64,000 nucleotides of DNA, from positions 16,010-80,009 of the forward strand of contig MELC01000022.1 of assembly GCA_001767455.1 (NCBI GenBank). The letters run 5' to 3'. The DNA comes from Acidobacteria bacterium RIFCSPLOWO2_12_FULL_66_21. Lineage in GTDB: Bacteria > Acidobacteriota > Vicinamibacteria > Vicinamibacterales > 2-12-FULL-66-21. The notes under the pieces were generated by a model. That model saw only the letters and a list, made by a program, of their open reading frames with translations, did not search any database and had not been told where the DNA came from. Made by a program: the position numbers and the translations under genes. Every line of letters starts with the position of its first letter. Within the stretch, counting starts at the first letter, position 1. Shown piece by piece: positions 1 to 8,288 of the stretch.

Positions 1-1
1 G

Positions 2-187
2 ACGACCGCGGCGCCCAAGACCGAGGAAATGGGGCACCAGGAGGCCATGCGCCACATCCAGGCCATCGAGGGGCTCCTTGGGACCGGGACGGCCGCACCG
101 CTGACGTTGACGGCGGCCCAGGTCGAGCAGCTTCGCACGCATCTGGCCGAGCTTCGAAAACTGGTCAGCCAGGCTGAAAAGCGGTGA
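2..187 (+). CDS. C-terminal end of an unrecognised protein (5' truncated by window edge)
   Basis: An open frame enters from the left edge and ends at a TGA, giving 61 residues that finish in '...ELRKLVSQAEKR'. The tail is predicted to be helical, with alternating Leu/Ala and charged residues (AAQVEQLRTHLAEL), as in a short coiled coil. No domain is recognisable from the fragment. A strong terminator-like hairpin follows about 30 bases downstream, which supports this being a real 3' gene end. The function cannot be stated. Confidence 0.55.
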   Translation, partial: TTAAPKTEEMGHQEAMRHIQAIEGLLGTGTAAPLTLTAAQVEQLRTHLAELRKLVSQAEKR

Positions 188-216
188 TCTGAGAAGGCTC
201 TTCCCTGTGGAATAAG

Positions 217-260
217 ATGGACGCTCCCGGGGTTATCCTCGGGCACGCGTCCATTTTTTT
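217..260 (+). terminator. Rho-independent terminator after the truncated first gene
   Basis: Outer arms ATGGACGC / GCGTCCAT enclose an inner C/G-rich stem (CCCGGGG / CCTCGGG), followed directly by a run of seven T. This is a textbook intrinsic terminator reading rightwards and separates the first gene from the next. Confidence 0.85.
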
Positions 261-404
261 GCGGCCGGAATGGAGCCGGCGGCGAAGCGCCGGCGCAATG
301 GAGGCCGCCAGTCGGGGTGCCCGCCTTCGCGACCGCGGGCAGAACGGTCGCTTCGGCGAGGCAAGCAGGGGACCCCGACGATCAAACGAAGAGAGGGAGG
401 AAGC

Positions 405-746
405 ATGAAGAAGGTTCTCGCGTGTTTCGGGATGGCGCTGCTCATCAGCTCGACGGCCTTTGCGGACGAGTGGACGGGCAAGATCAGCGACTCGATGTGC
501 GGCGTGAAGCACGGCAGCGGCGAGCACGACGGCAAGAAGATGACCGACCGGGACTGCACCGAGGCGTGCATCAAGGGCGGCGCCAAGTACGTGTTCGTGT
601 CGGGCGACAAGGTCTACAAGATTTCGAACCAGGACTTCGCGGGACTGAAGACCCACGCGGGGCACGAAGTCGTGCTGTCCGGGGACATGAAGGACGACGC
701 GATCACCGTCAGCAAGATCGAGATGCCGAAAGAGACCAAGAAGTAG
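405..746 (+). CDS. Small secreted protein of unknown function (WTGKISDSMCG family)
   Basis: The product is 113 residues. ATG at 405 is preceded by a purine-rich Shine-Dalgarno (GAGAGGGAGG), so the longer ORF-track start is not used. A Sec signal peptide (MKKVLACFGMALLISSTAFA, cut before DEW) is clear. The mature protein starts with the WTGKISDSMCG block and contains four cysteines (SMCG, RDCTEAC and one in the signal peptide region) and a small beta-rich tail. I recall similar short exported proteins from Acidobacteria annotated as hypothetical. It sits alone between a terminator and the next promoter, so it is probably monocistronic. Confidence 0.8.
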   Translation: MKKVLACFGMALLISSTAFADEWTGKISDSMCGVKHGSGEHDGKKMTDRDCTEACIKGGAKYVFVSGDKVYKISNQDFAGLKTHAGHEVVLSGDMKDDAITVSKIEMPKETKK

Positions 747-770
747 CTGTTCACGGGGCCTGTCCGCGGC

Positions 771-776
771 TAGAAT
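771..776 (+). promoter_or_regulatory. Candidate -10 element (TAGAAT) for the M28 peptidase gene
   Basis: TAGAAT lies 22 bases before the ATG at 798, in otherwise very GC-rich DNA. No convincing -35 is visible. The same TAGAAT/TATAAT-type box recurs before other plus-strand genes in this window. Confidence 0.4.
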
Positions 777-797
777 GCCGGACGGGCAGGCCCTCAT

Positions 798-3494
798 ATG
801 AAAAAATCGACCGCGCTGACCGCCGCGTTCCTCGCGGCGCTGTGGATCCCCGCGTCCGGCCATTCCCTTGAATCTCCGCTGCAACGCGCCGCGCTCGCCT
901 GGGATCGCGGCGACTACCCCGCCGCGCTGACCGCGTATCTGCAGGTGCTCGACTCCCCCGCCGCCGACAGCGCGCTCGAGACGATCGCGCTGCAGACGGG
1001 CGAGCTCTATCCCACGACCGAGCTCACCGCGAACGGGGCTGCGCCGCAATTCTCTCCCGACGGCAGCCGCCTTGTGTACGAGACAGGGCCGGTCCTGAAG
1101 CGGCTGACGCGGCTGCTGCCGTCGGATCTCGCGTCGCCCGCGACCGAATGGACCGGAAGCGCCGCCGCGTTCTCGCCCGACGGCCGGAAGCTCGTTTACC
1201 TGAAGCTGGCGGCCACGCCGGAACTCACCGACGCCCAGGCCGCGCTGGAGCGGGCAGGACCCGAGGAGCGCGCGCTCCGCCAGGCCGCCTTCACCCAGTT
1301 GACTGCGCTCCGATCGACGCTCGTCGTTCGCGATCTTGCGAGCGGCGCCGAGAACACGATTGACACGGCGGACCTGCGGAAGACGGCGCCCGCGTTCGGC
1401 CGGGACGGGACGATCCTGTTCGCCGGGGGACCGGCCGGCGCGGAACCGGTCCAGATCTACACGGTCGCCGAGGGTCGCGCCGCGGCGCCGCTGACGACCG
1501 GCGCGGGCGACAAGGCCATCATCGACATCAACAGCACGGGGACGACCCTGCTCTACTCCGCCCGCGCTGGCGGGGCCGGTCCCGGGCGGGGTGGGCGGGG
1601 AGGCCGGAGCGGACCTGGAGGCGGCGCCGCGGCGACCTTCGGCGTGCTGTCGCTTGCGGACGGCCGCGCGGCGACCATCACCGGCTCCGCCCCGTCCTTC
1701 TCGCGCGACGGCGGAATGCTCACGTATGTCGTGCGCGACGGCGCGGAGAGCCGGTTGATGCTCGCCGATGTCGCCAATCCGTCGAAGGGCGTCATCCTGC
1801 ACAAGGGACCCGCGCGCCTCGACGCGCCGGCGATCTCGCCGGACGGCGCGCGCGTGGCGTTCCAGATGATGCCGAACCTCGACTGGGAAATCTACGTCGT
1901 CGATCGCGAGGGGGACGCGGTGACTCGCGTCACGCGCGAGATCCAGCACGACATCGTGCCGCGCTTCCTCACGCCAAACCAGCTGCTTGGCGCGATCGGC
2001 GAGCCGCGGCACCGCCGGTCGTACCTCTACAACCTGCCGTCGATGAAACGCACGCGCCTGTTTCACAACAACACGGTGCGCACGATCGCTCCGGAGTACG
2101 ACTGGGTGCCCAGCCCCGACGGCACCAAAGTCCTGATCGTCTCCGAACGCGACGGCGACACCGTCTCGCCCGAGCGTGGCGTGTATCTCGTGGATCTGGC
2201 GCGGCGGGTCACGCGCGACGAAGTGCGCGCGCGCGTGAAGGCAAGCCTCGAGGCCGAACAGGCGCTCGTCACAAGGGGAAAGCACATGTACGCGCCGATT
2301 GCCGCCGAGGTCAGGTCCGTGGTGGCGGGCGCGTCGGTCGAACGTGTTTACGGCTACGAGAAGACGCTTTTCGACTTTGACTCGAAGCACGTCTCGCAGC
2401 CCGGCAACAAGCTGGCCGCGGCGTACCTGTTCGATCGCTACACGTCATTCGGCTACGAGCCCGAGTATCAGCCGTTCGAATACCGCGGCAGGGGCGGCGC
2501 CGCCGGCGGACAGACCGCCAACGTCGTGGCGACGCTCAAAGGCACCGTCAACCCCGAGTTGATCTACGTCGTCAGCAGCCACTACGACTCCGTCGCCGGC
2601 GGCCCTGGCGCCGACGATGATTCGTCAGGCACCGCCGCGCTGCTCGAAACGGCGCGGATCCTGGCGGGGCACCCGCAGCCCGCGACGATTGTCTTCGCGT
2701 CGTTCACCGGCGAGGAAGCGGGCCTGCTGGGCAGCCGCGAGTTCGTCCGGCGCGCGGTCGCCGGCAAGCTCGACATCGTGGGCGCGCTGAACAACGACAT
2801 GATCGGATGGTCGAACGACTACCGCCTCGACAACACGATCCGCTACTCGAACCGCGGCATCCGCGACGTGCAGCACGCCGCGGCGATGCAGTTCACGAAC
2901 CTGATCACGTACGACACGCTCTACTACAAGAGCACGGACGCCGCCGCGTACTACGAGGCGTACGGCGACATCGTCGGGGGCATCGGCTCGTATCCGGTGC
3001 TCGGCAATCCCCACTACCACCAGTCGCACGACTTCCTCGAAGGCATCAATCACCAGCTCGTCACCGAGGTGGCCAAGACGACGGCCGCCTCGCTGATGCT
3101 GCTCGCGTCGAGCCCCGCGCGTGTGAAGAACGTGACCGTGGACGGCTTCAGCCACGGCACGGTGAAGCTGTCGTGGGCGCCGAGCCCGGAAAAAGGGGTG
3201 ACCGGGTACATCGTGGCTTTTGGCCCCCCGACGAAACCCGAAACCGGGCGCGTTCGTGTGCTGAAGCCGGCGGCGACGCTCACCGGCATCGCGCCGGGCA
3301 CCATCATCGCGGTGAAGGCGGTTGACGCCAGAGGGCTGGAGGGCTGGGATTGGGCCTCACTGACGGTGACAACGCCCAACTCCCAACGCCCAACTCCCAA
3401 CGCCCAACTCCCAACTCCAAACCTCAAACTCCAAATTCCAAACCCCACGCCCAGACCCCACGCCTCCGCGCCCCAAACTCAGAACTGGAAATAG
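798..3494 (+). CDS. Secreted M28-family metallopeptidase with N-terminal beta-propeller
   Basis: The product is 898 residues with a signal peptide (MKKSTALTAAFLAALWIPASG). Residues about 75-450 carry TolB/PD40-type propeller repeats ('FSPDGSRLVY', 'FSPDGRKLVY', 'ISPDGARVAF'). The M28 di-zinc exopeptidase domain follows at about 510-770, with ligands in SSHYDS (His595), GADDDSSG and the catalytic pair in FTGEEAGLLGS. A fibronectin-III-like domain occupies about 776-853. It likely trims peptides in the periplasm or outside the cell. A Gly/Arg-rich insert (AGPGRGGRGGRSGPGGG) interrupts the propeller. The last ~40 residues are encoded by a 7-bp tandem repeat and look like a non-native extension. 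Confidence 0.9.
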   Translation: MKKSTALTAAFLAALWIPASGHSLESPLQRAALAWDRGDYPAALTAYLQVLDSPAADSALETIALQTGELYPTTELTANGAAPQFSPDGSRLVYETGPVLKRLTRLLPSDLASPATEWTGSAAAFSPDGRKLVYLKLAATPELTDAQAALERAGPEERALRQAAFTQLTALRSTLVVRDLASGAENTIDTADLRKTAPAFGRDGTILFAGGPAGAEPVQIYTVAEGRAAAPLTTGAGDKAIIDINSTGTTLLYSARAGGAGPGRGGRGGRSGPGGGAAATFGVLSLADGRAATITGSAPSFSRDGGMLTYVVRDGAESRLMLADVANPSKGVILHKGPARLDAPAISPDGARVAFQMMPNLDWEIYVVDREGDAVTRVTREIQHDIVPRFLTPNQLLGAIGEPRHRRSYLYNLPSMKRTRLFHNNTVRTIAPEYDWVPSPDGTKVLIVSERDGDTVSPERGVYLVDLARRVTRDEVRARVKASLEAEQALVTRGKHMYAPIAAEVRSVVAGASVERVYGYEKTLFDFDSKHVSQPGNKLAAAYLFDRYTSFGYEPEYQPFEYRGRGGAAGGQTANVVATLKGTVNPELIYVVSSHYDSVAGGPGADDDSSGTAALLETARILAGHPQPATIVFASFTGEEAGLLGSREFVRRAVAGKLDIVGALNNDMIGWSNDYRLDNTIRYSNRGIRDVQHAAAMQFTNLITYDTLYYKSTDAAAYYEAYGDIVGGIGSYPVLGNPHYHQSHDFLEGINHQLVTEVAKTTAASLMLLASSPARVKNVTVDGFSHGTVKLSWAPSPEKGVTGYIVAFGPPTKPETGRVRVLKPAATLTGIAPGTIIAVKAVDARGLEGWDWASLTVTTPNSQRPTPNAQLPTPNLKLQIPNPTPRPHASAPQTQNWK
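3371..3447 (+). repeat. 7-bp degenerate tandem repeat (CCCAACT/CCCAACG) inside the M28 gene end
   Basis: About eleven units of period 7 (CAACGCC, CAACTCC, then decayed CAAACCTC-like units) run through the 3' end of the peptidase gene. They give a heptapeptide repeat TPNSQRP-TPNAQLP-TPNLKLQ. The array lies between two convergent genes and has moved the stop codon downstream. Confidence 0.85.
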
Positions 3495-4921
3495 ATGAAA
3501 TCCAATGACGTGCGGCTGCGGAGAACGAGGATCGCCGCGAAGGCCAGGCCGCACGCGGCGCCTTGCAGCACGACGCGTGGCCACCCGATCGTCAGACGAT
3601 CGTGACGGCCCGTCAGCTCGACCCAGATGCTCTGCGCCCAGAGCGGGACCGAGTACAGGAACGTCAGCAGGAACAGATACGCGGCCGCCTGACGGTCCAG
3701 GGAACTTGCCGCGCCGGGCGAGAGGCGCAGGTCCCGCACGATGGCGTGGAGATCCGTCTCGCGAAACAGCAGCCAGCCGATATTGATCAGGACGAACATC
3801 CCCGCAATCTGCAGCACCTTCACGAGAGGCGAGAGATAGCTGGCGCCAGGCAGCCAGGCGGCAGGCCGCCGCGAGGCGGGACGCAGCATCGCGTGCGCTC
3901 TCGTCGCGATGAGCAGCAGGCCGTGATAGAGCCCCCACAACACGTAGTTCCAGCTCGCCCCGTGCCACAGGCCTGACAGGAGGAACGTCGCCAGGATGTT
4001 GCGCGCCCAGACGGCCTCGCCCGCGCGCGAGCCGCCGAGCGGCACGTACACGTAGTCACGAAACCAGGTCGAGAGCGAGATGTTCCACCGGCGCCAGAAG
4101 TCCGAGGGGCTCCGCGCCATGTAGGGATGGTCGAAGTTCTCGGTCAGCTCGAACCCCAGCCAGCGCGACGTGCCGCGCGCGATGTCGGTGTACGCGGAGA
4201 AGTCGGCGTAGATCTGAATCGCGAAGGCGAACACGCCCGCCCAGAGCAGCGGGAACGACGGATCCTCCAGCGCGAACACCTTGTTCGCGATGATCCCGAC
4301 GTTGTCGGCAATCACGAGCTTCTTCAGGAACCCCCAGCAGATCAGCAGGAAGCCGGTCCTCGCCTTCTCCGGCGAAAAGCGGCGGACCGACTCGACCTGC
4401 GGCAGCAGGTACGACGCCCGCTGGATCGGCCCGGCCACGAGGTGCGGAAAGAAGGAGATGAACACGGCCACGTCGACGAGATTGCGCCGCGCGCGCAGCT
4501 CGCCGCGATAGACGTCGATCGTGTAGCTCATCGCCTGGAACGTGTAGAACGAGATGCCGACCGGCAGCACGATGCGCAGCAGCGGCGGGCTGATCGCCAG
4601 TCCGGCCGCCGCCAGCACCTGCCCGACGTTCTCCGCGAAGAAGTTGAAGTACTTGAAGAAGCCGAGCATCCCGAAGTTCGAGACGATGCTCATCAGGAGG
4701 AAGCGCATCCGGTGGGCCGGCCACGCCTCCATTCCCCGCGCCGCGCAGTAGTCGATCACCGTGGAGGTCGCGATCAGGATCAGGAACCACGGGTGCACGT
4801 AGCCGTAGAAGAAATAGCTGGCGGCGAGGAGCAGGATGTTCTGCCCGCGCTGCGGCAGGCGCCAGTACAGCGCCGTGACGAGCAGGAAAAAGACGACGAA
4901 GTCGAGACTGTGGAAGATCAC
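3479..4921 (-). CDS. MBOAT-family membrane O-acyltransferase (AlgI-like)
   Basis: The product is 480 residues with about ten hydrophobic segments. The family hallmarks are present: 'DFWRRWNISLSTWFRDYVY' and the catalytic His in 'LWHGASWNYVLWG'. MBOAT proteins of this type pass acetyl groups across the inner membrane for exopolysaccharide O-acetylation. The start is the GTG whose last bases overlap the TGA of the upstream SGNH-like gene (GTGA overlap). The much longer ORF-track start reads through that gene in the wrong frame. Translational coupling and function both tie it to the SGNH gene. Confidence is high for family, moderate for substrate. Confidence 0.88.
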   Translation of the reverse strand: MIFHSLDFVVFFLLVTALYWRLPQRGQNILLLAASYFFYGYVHPWFLILIATSTVIDYCAARGMEAWPAHRMRFLLMSIVSNFGMLGFFKYFNFFAENVGQVLAAAGLAISPPLLRIVLPVGISFYTFQAMSYTIDVYRGELRARRNLVDVAVFISFFPHLVAGPIQRASYLLPQVESVRRFSPEKARTGFLLICWGFLKKLVIADNVGIIANKVFALEDPSFPLLWAGVFAFAIQIYADFSAYTDIARGTSRWLGFELTENFDHPYMARSPSDFWRRWNISLSTWFRDYVYVPLGGSRAGEAVWARNILATFLLSGLWHGASWNYVLWGLYHGLLLIATRAHAMLRPASRRPAAWLPGASYLSPLVKVLQIAGMFVLINIGWLLFRETDLHAIVRDLRLSPGAASSLDRQAAAYLFLLTFLYSVPLWAQSIWVELTGRHDRLTIGWPRVVLQGAACGLAFAAILVLRSRTSLDFIYFQF

Positions 4922-5970
4922 CGGAAGATCGACGGGAGGCGCTCGTACAGGATCTCGGTGTAAACCCTGTGCTCGGAGCCCTTGAGGTGGTCGCCATCTT
5001 CGTACATGTCGAGCGTCAGCGCCAGATCGCCCGTGTCGTCGCGAAAGATTCCGCCGTTTGCTTCGATGTAGCGCCTCAGGTCGCGAATGTACCGGCGGAG
5101 CGCGGGCGATTGGTACGGCGGACGCCCGCCGACCGGACGCCGCTGGACGCGCACGAAGCAGAGAGTGAGACCCGCCGCGCGCGCGTCGCGCAGCATCAGC
5201 GGCAAGGCCGAACGGTTCACGAACCGTCCGAAGTCCGCCTCGCGATCCTCGGCCGCCTGGAGGTCCGCCGCGTCCATCGCCCGCAGGTGATCGAGCCCGA
5301 AGCGCGCGTTCATGCTCGTCATGAACGCCCCGCGGCGCCGGCGGCTCGGCACGATCGTCCGCCCGACCTCCGCGGTGAGCGCCGGTTCGATCCACCGGCG
5401 CGCGGTGTCGGCGCCGTACATCGCGTCGATCGTGCGGTCCACGCGGTACCACGGCCCTTCCATGGCGGAGAGGATGACGGCGTTCAACTCGTCCTCACGC
5501 TCGGCCGCGGCCGTGTCGAGCATCCAGCCATCGTCGAGCCGGAACGTGACGTTCGTCAGGTTCGTGTCGCGAAAGAAGATCAGGACGGCGCGCGGGTGGA
5601 TCCGGGCGGGGATGACGAGGTTCTTGAGGACGAGGTACCACCAGGCGGACCCGGACGCGGCGTGCATCATCGGCGCGATCGGCCGTCCCGTCAACTGCGC
5701 CAGCACCAGCGGGTCGATCCTCGATCCCGCCATCGAGTCGCCGATGACGACGTAGCCGGGGTTCAACCGGGCGAGATCGCCGATCGGTGTCGGGTCGAAC
5801 GGCGCGCGCACGCGCGATCCCTGGACCGCCGGGAGGTAGGAAGACGCGGCGTCGGCCGGCTGCGCGCGCCAGGCGCCGGCCAGCCGCAGACCTGCGGGAG
5901 CGAGGAGCGTGAGGACGACGAGCGCGGCAAGCTGCAGCGAGGGCCGCAGGCGGCCGCGATCACCTGGCAC
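4918..5970 (-). CDS. SGNH/AlgX-J-like membrane-anchored protein
   Basis: The product is 350 residues, starting at a GTG that overlaps the upstream gene by 11 bases. An N-terminal signal anchor (LQLAALVVLTLLAPAGLRLAG) precedes an SGNH-like fold. The nucleophile block is 'VIGDSMAGSR' (about residue 76), and a late 'DGDHLKGSEH' supplies the Asp-His pair. Proteins of this type act in the periplasm as acetyltransferases or acetylesterases on polysaccharide, receiving acetyl groups from the MBOAT partner encoded next. The Arg-rich stretch 'PSRRRRG' is unusual. The exact acceptor glycan is unknown. Confidence 0.75.
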   Translation of the reverse strand: MPGDRGRLRPSLQLAALVVLTLLAPAGLRLAGAWRAQPADAASSYLPAVQGSRVRAPFDPTPIGDLARLNPGYVVIGDSMAGSRIDPLVLAQLTGRPIAPMMHAASGSAWWYLVLKNLVIPARIHPRAVLIFFRDTNLTNVTFRLDDGWMLDTAAAEREDELNAVILSAMEGPWYRVDRTIDAMYGADTARRWIEPALTAEVGRTIVPSRRRRGAFMTSMNARFGLDHLRAMDAADLQAAEDREADFGRFVNRSALPLMLRDARAAGLTLCFVRVQRRPVGGRPPYQSPALRRYIRDLRRYIEANGGIFRDDTGDLALTLDMYEDGDHLKGSEHRVYTEILYERLPSIFR

Positions 5971-6934
5971 AGGCTGCGACCGGATAGCTCACCTCGTACC
6001 GGATGTCCTTCGACGTGGGCCGCGTGACGTTGTAGAACTCGTGATCGTAGCCGGAGGATTGCGACACCCAGTAGACGTGGCCGTTGGCGTGGATGAGCCC
6101 GAGCGGAAGAAAGAACGACACGCCCTTGCGATCGCAATAGGTGATCTGCGCGACAACGCGCGTCCACTCCTTGGTCGGACCGATCACGACCCAGCCGCTG
6201 GCCGAGGTCACGAGGCCGCACCCGCGGTCCTCCGGTGCCGGGGCGTACTTCTTGACCGCCTCGACCCAATACGCGGTCCAGCCCTCCTCTTCCATCGGCG
6301 CGCGGTAAACCGCCTCCACCTCGACGAGCACCTTGCGCCTCGCGGCCCGCTTCACCGGATGGTCCCACTGCGTGAACTCGTTCACCGCCTTCTGTTCGGC
6401 GACGTCAACGGGATCCAGGAGCGACACCGCGAGCTTCGCGCGCTGCTCGCTAGCGGTCACGTCCTCGACAGCGCCGATCCGCGGAGTGCCCGAGACGACG
6501 AGGCCATCCTTCGGGTACGGCTGGACGAAGGGCGGGGGCGCCATCTCCGCCGGGCGATAGTTCGATTTGACGGCGAGCCGGCTGGTGCAGGCGACAGGGA
6601 GGACCGCCGGACGTTCGAGCCGCAGCGTGCCGGCGCGCACGCCGTTGCTCCAGATCGTCATCTCGCCGGGCGCGGCCGCCTTGCCCCACCACTTCGAAGG
6701 CACGACGTCGAGCGAGATCGGCAGCTCGATGCCCCGCAGCCCCCCCGGCCACGCGGCGTCCCAGTCCTTGCCGTCGAACGAGGTGAACGGAATGACGTCG
6801 CCGTCGCGGCGCAGCACGCCGACGACGAACGGTTCGGGCGACGGCGTCGCGCGGCTCTGCGCGCGCGCAGGGCTCTCTGCCGGGGACAGCCAGGCGGACG
6901 ACACGCACCAGAGGAGGAGGGAAACGAGGTGCAT
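5960..6934 (-). CDS. Secreted protein of unknown function in the acetylation operon
   Basis: The product is 324 residues with a signal peptide (MHLVSLLLWCVSSAWLS). The mature part looks beta-rich with many Trp/Tyr residues (DWDAAWPGG, PSKWWGK, WTAYWVEAVKKY, GHVYWVSQSSGYDHEFYNV) and ends '...SYPVAACAR'. I do not recognise a family. It overlaps the SGNH gene downstream and starts 13 bases after the response-regulator gene, so it is probably cotranscribed with the acetylation genes. A role in binding or presenting the same envelope polymer is an inference from position only. Confidence 0.7.
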   Translation of the reverse strand: MHLVSLLLWCVSSAWLSPAESPARAQSRATPSPEPFVVGVLRRDGDVIPFTSFDGKDWDAAWPGGLRGIELPISLDVVPSKWWGKAAAPGEMTIWSNGVRAGTLRLERPAVLPVACTSRLAVKSNYRPAEMAPPPFVQPYPKDGLVVSGTPRIGAVEDVTASEQRAKLAVSLLDPVDVAEQKAVNEFTQWDHPVKRAARRKVLVEVEAVYRAPMEEEGWTAYWVEAVKKYAPAPEDRGCGLVTSASGWVVIGPTKEWTRVVAQITYCDRKGVSFFLPLGLIHANGHVYWVSQSSGYDHEFYNVTRPTSKDIRYEVSYPVAACAR

Positions 6935-6947
6935 CCCGCCCCTGATT

Positions 6948-7370
6948 CTACCCCCGGTCGAGCACCTCGCGGATCTTGTTCAGCAGGTCGTCGCGCGAAA
7001 AGGGCTTCGCCAGGAAGTCAGAGGTCAGACCCGTGTCGATCGCGCCCGGGTACCCGGAGATGCAGATCAACTTCAGCGAGTGCCGCCGCGCGCGGAGGAC
7101 CTGCGCGAGCTCGGTCCCGCCCATGTAGGGCATCCGGATGTCGGTCAAGAGCAGGTCGATGCCGTCACCGTGTTCGTCGAAGATCTTGAGCGCTTCCTGG
7201 CCGTTGCGCGCCTCGTGCACGCGGTAGCCGGCGCGCAGCAGCGCCTGGGCGAACAACTGCCGGACCGCCGGCTCGTCCTCGACGAGCAGGATGGTCTCGC
7301 GCCGCTCGCGCGGCGTCCCGGCGTCGGCGGCGGTGGCGCGACGTGTCTGACTTGCGCTCAATTCGAACAT
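6948..7370 (-). CDS. Stand-alone response regulator (REC domain only)
   Basis: The product is 140 residues. The phosphoacceptor is in 'LLLTDIRMPYMGG', the acidic pocket in 'ILLVEDEPAVR', the switch Ser/Thr at 'CISGYPG' and the conserved Lys in 'FLAKPFSRDD'. No output domain follows, so it signals by protein contact or phosphotransfer. I chose ATG at 7370 because GAGGCGAGAG lies just upstream. The longer ORF start at 7526 would run through two operator-like palindromes. It leads directly into the acetylation operon, suggesting phosphorelay control of that pathway. Confidence 0.82.
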   Translation of the reverse strand: MFELSASQTRRATAADAGTPRERRETILLVEDEPAVRQLFAQALLRAGYRVHEARNGQEALKIFDEHGDGIDLLLTDIRMPYMGGTELAQVLRARRHSLKLICISGYPGAIDTGLTSDFLAKPFSRDDLLNKIREVLDRG

Positions 7371-7457
7371 CTCTCGCCTCGGTGTGTGCACGCGAGGGGT
7401 TGCAACTTCCCGGCCCATGACGACCTCGTGATTTTCGAACGTTTCCAGGGTTTGTGG

Positions 7458-7506
7458 TGTGCGCTCGCGCACATTCGCGTGCGTCTTATCCGCACACGAT
7501 GTGCGG
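7458..7506. promoter_or_regulatory. Pair of GTGCG palindromes upstream of the response regulator
   Basis: Two dyads sit 32 bases apart: TGTGCGC-TC-GCGCACA (7458-7473) and CCGCACA-CGA-TGTGCGG (7490-7506). Both share a TGTGCG half-site and lie in the 152-base gap before the response-regulator start, the position expected for repressor or activator binding. No cognate regulator is identified. Confidence 0.5.
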
Positions 7507-7522
7507 TCGCGCCCATTTCGGT

Positions 7523-8281
7523 TCACCCGTCTCCATCCGCCTGTGCCTGGCTCCGCTCACGCTTCAGGCCGGCGCGCGGTTCGATCGCGCGCTCGATGAC
7601 CCAGCATAGCAGCGCCCACGATAATCCGATCAGCCATCCCGCGATGACATCGGTTGGATAGTGTACGCCGAGATAGACCCGGCTGGCACCCACGAGAAAC
7701 GTCGCCGCCATCGCGAGCGCCATGATGTAGAACTTCACGAGCCGCCGCGTCGCCACCCGCATCAGCAGCGCCCCGAGCGTCAGGTACACCACGGCGGAGG
7801 TCATCGCGTGACCGCTCGGAAAACTCATGGTCATCACCTCACGCAGGTGAGGGACGACATCCGGGCGGGGACGCTGAAAGAGCTGTTTCAACGCGCTGTT
7901 GATGAACCAGCCGCCGAGGCTCGCGACGCTCACGAAGAGGCCGGTGCGCCACATACCCTGAAGCATCAGGAACCCGGCCACCGCGACGACGGTCAATCCA
8001 AGCACCGCGGCGCTTCCGAGCGCGGTGATGTCGAGCGCGCCGTTCACCAGCCAGTGCGGGCCGATCGGCCGCGAGGGATCGGCCGGGTCGCGCAGCGCGA
8101 CGAGAAACTGCTGGTCGAACTTCTGCGTGTCTCCCTCGAGCACTTCGCTTGCCAGCTTGGTGAACGCGACGAGGAGCAGGAGGACGGCGATGCCGCTGAC
8201 GAGCAGCGTCAGCTCGCCGCGCTCGCGGCGGCTCACCCGCGCCAGCAGCCGCCGCCAGATCGCTGTCCACTCCGGAGCCAT
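7523..8281 (-). CDS. PAP2-superfamily membrane phosphatase
   Basis: The product is 252 residues with about six membrane segments. All three PAP2 motifs are present: 'KQLFQRPRP', 'SFPSGHAMT' and 'SRVYLGVHYPTDV' with the catalytic His. Such enzymes dephosphorylate undecaprenyl diphosphate or phosphatidate on the outer face of the inner membrane. ATG at 8281 is seven bases after the stop of the upstream M28 gene on the same strand, so cotranscription is possible. The substrate cannot be decided from sequence. Confidence 0.9.
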   Translation of the reverse strand: MAPEWTAIWRRLLARVSRRERGELTLLVSGIAVLLLLVAFTKLASEVLEGDTQKFDQQFLVALRDPADPSRPIGPHWLVNGALDITALGSAAVLGLTVVAVAGFLMLQGMWRTGLFVSVASLGGWFINSALKQLFQRPRPDVVPHLREVMTMSFPSGHAMTSAVVYLTLGALLMRVATRRLVKFYIMALAMAATFLVGASRVYLGVHYPTDVIAGWLIGLSWALLCWVIERAIEPRAGLKRERSQAQADGDG

Positions 8282-8288
8282 GCAGCGA

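Noticed and set aside
165-2390. 741-residue minus-strand ORF across the first M28 gene
   Set aside because: Antisense shadow of a high-GC gene; Arg/Gly/His-rich with no domain pattern, and the plus strand holds a clear peptidase.
4922-5452. N-terminal extension of the MBOAT ORF
   Set aside because: Wrong-frame reading of the SGNH-like gene; the GTG at 4921 with GTGA overlap begins a normal-length MBOAT protein.
7371-7526. N-terminal extension of the response regulator
   Set aside because: The extra 52 residues are not REC-like and the DNA contains two operator-like palindromes; ATG 7370 has a ribosome site.
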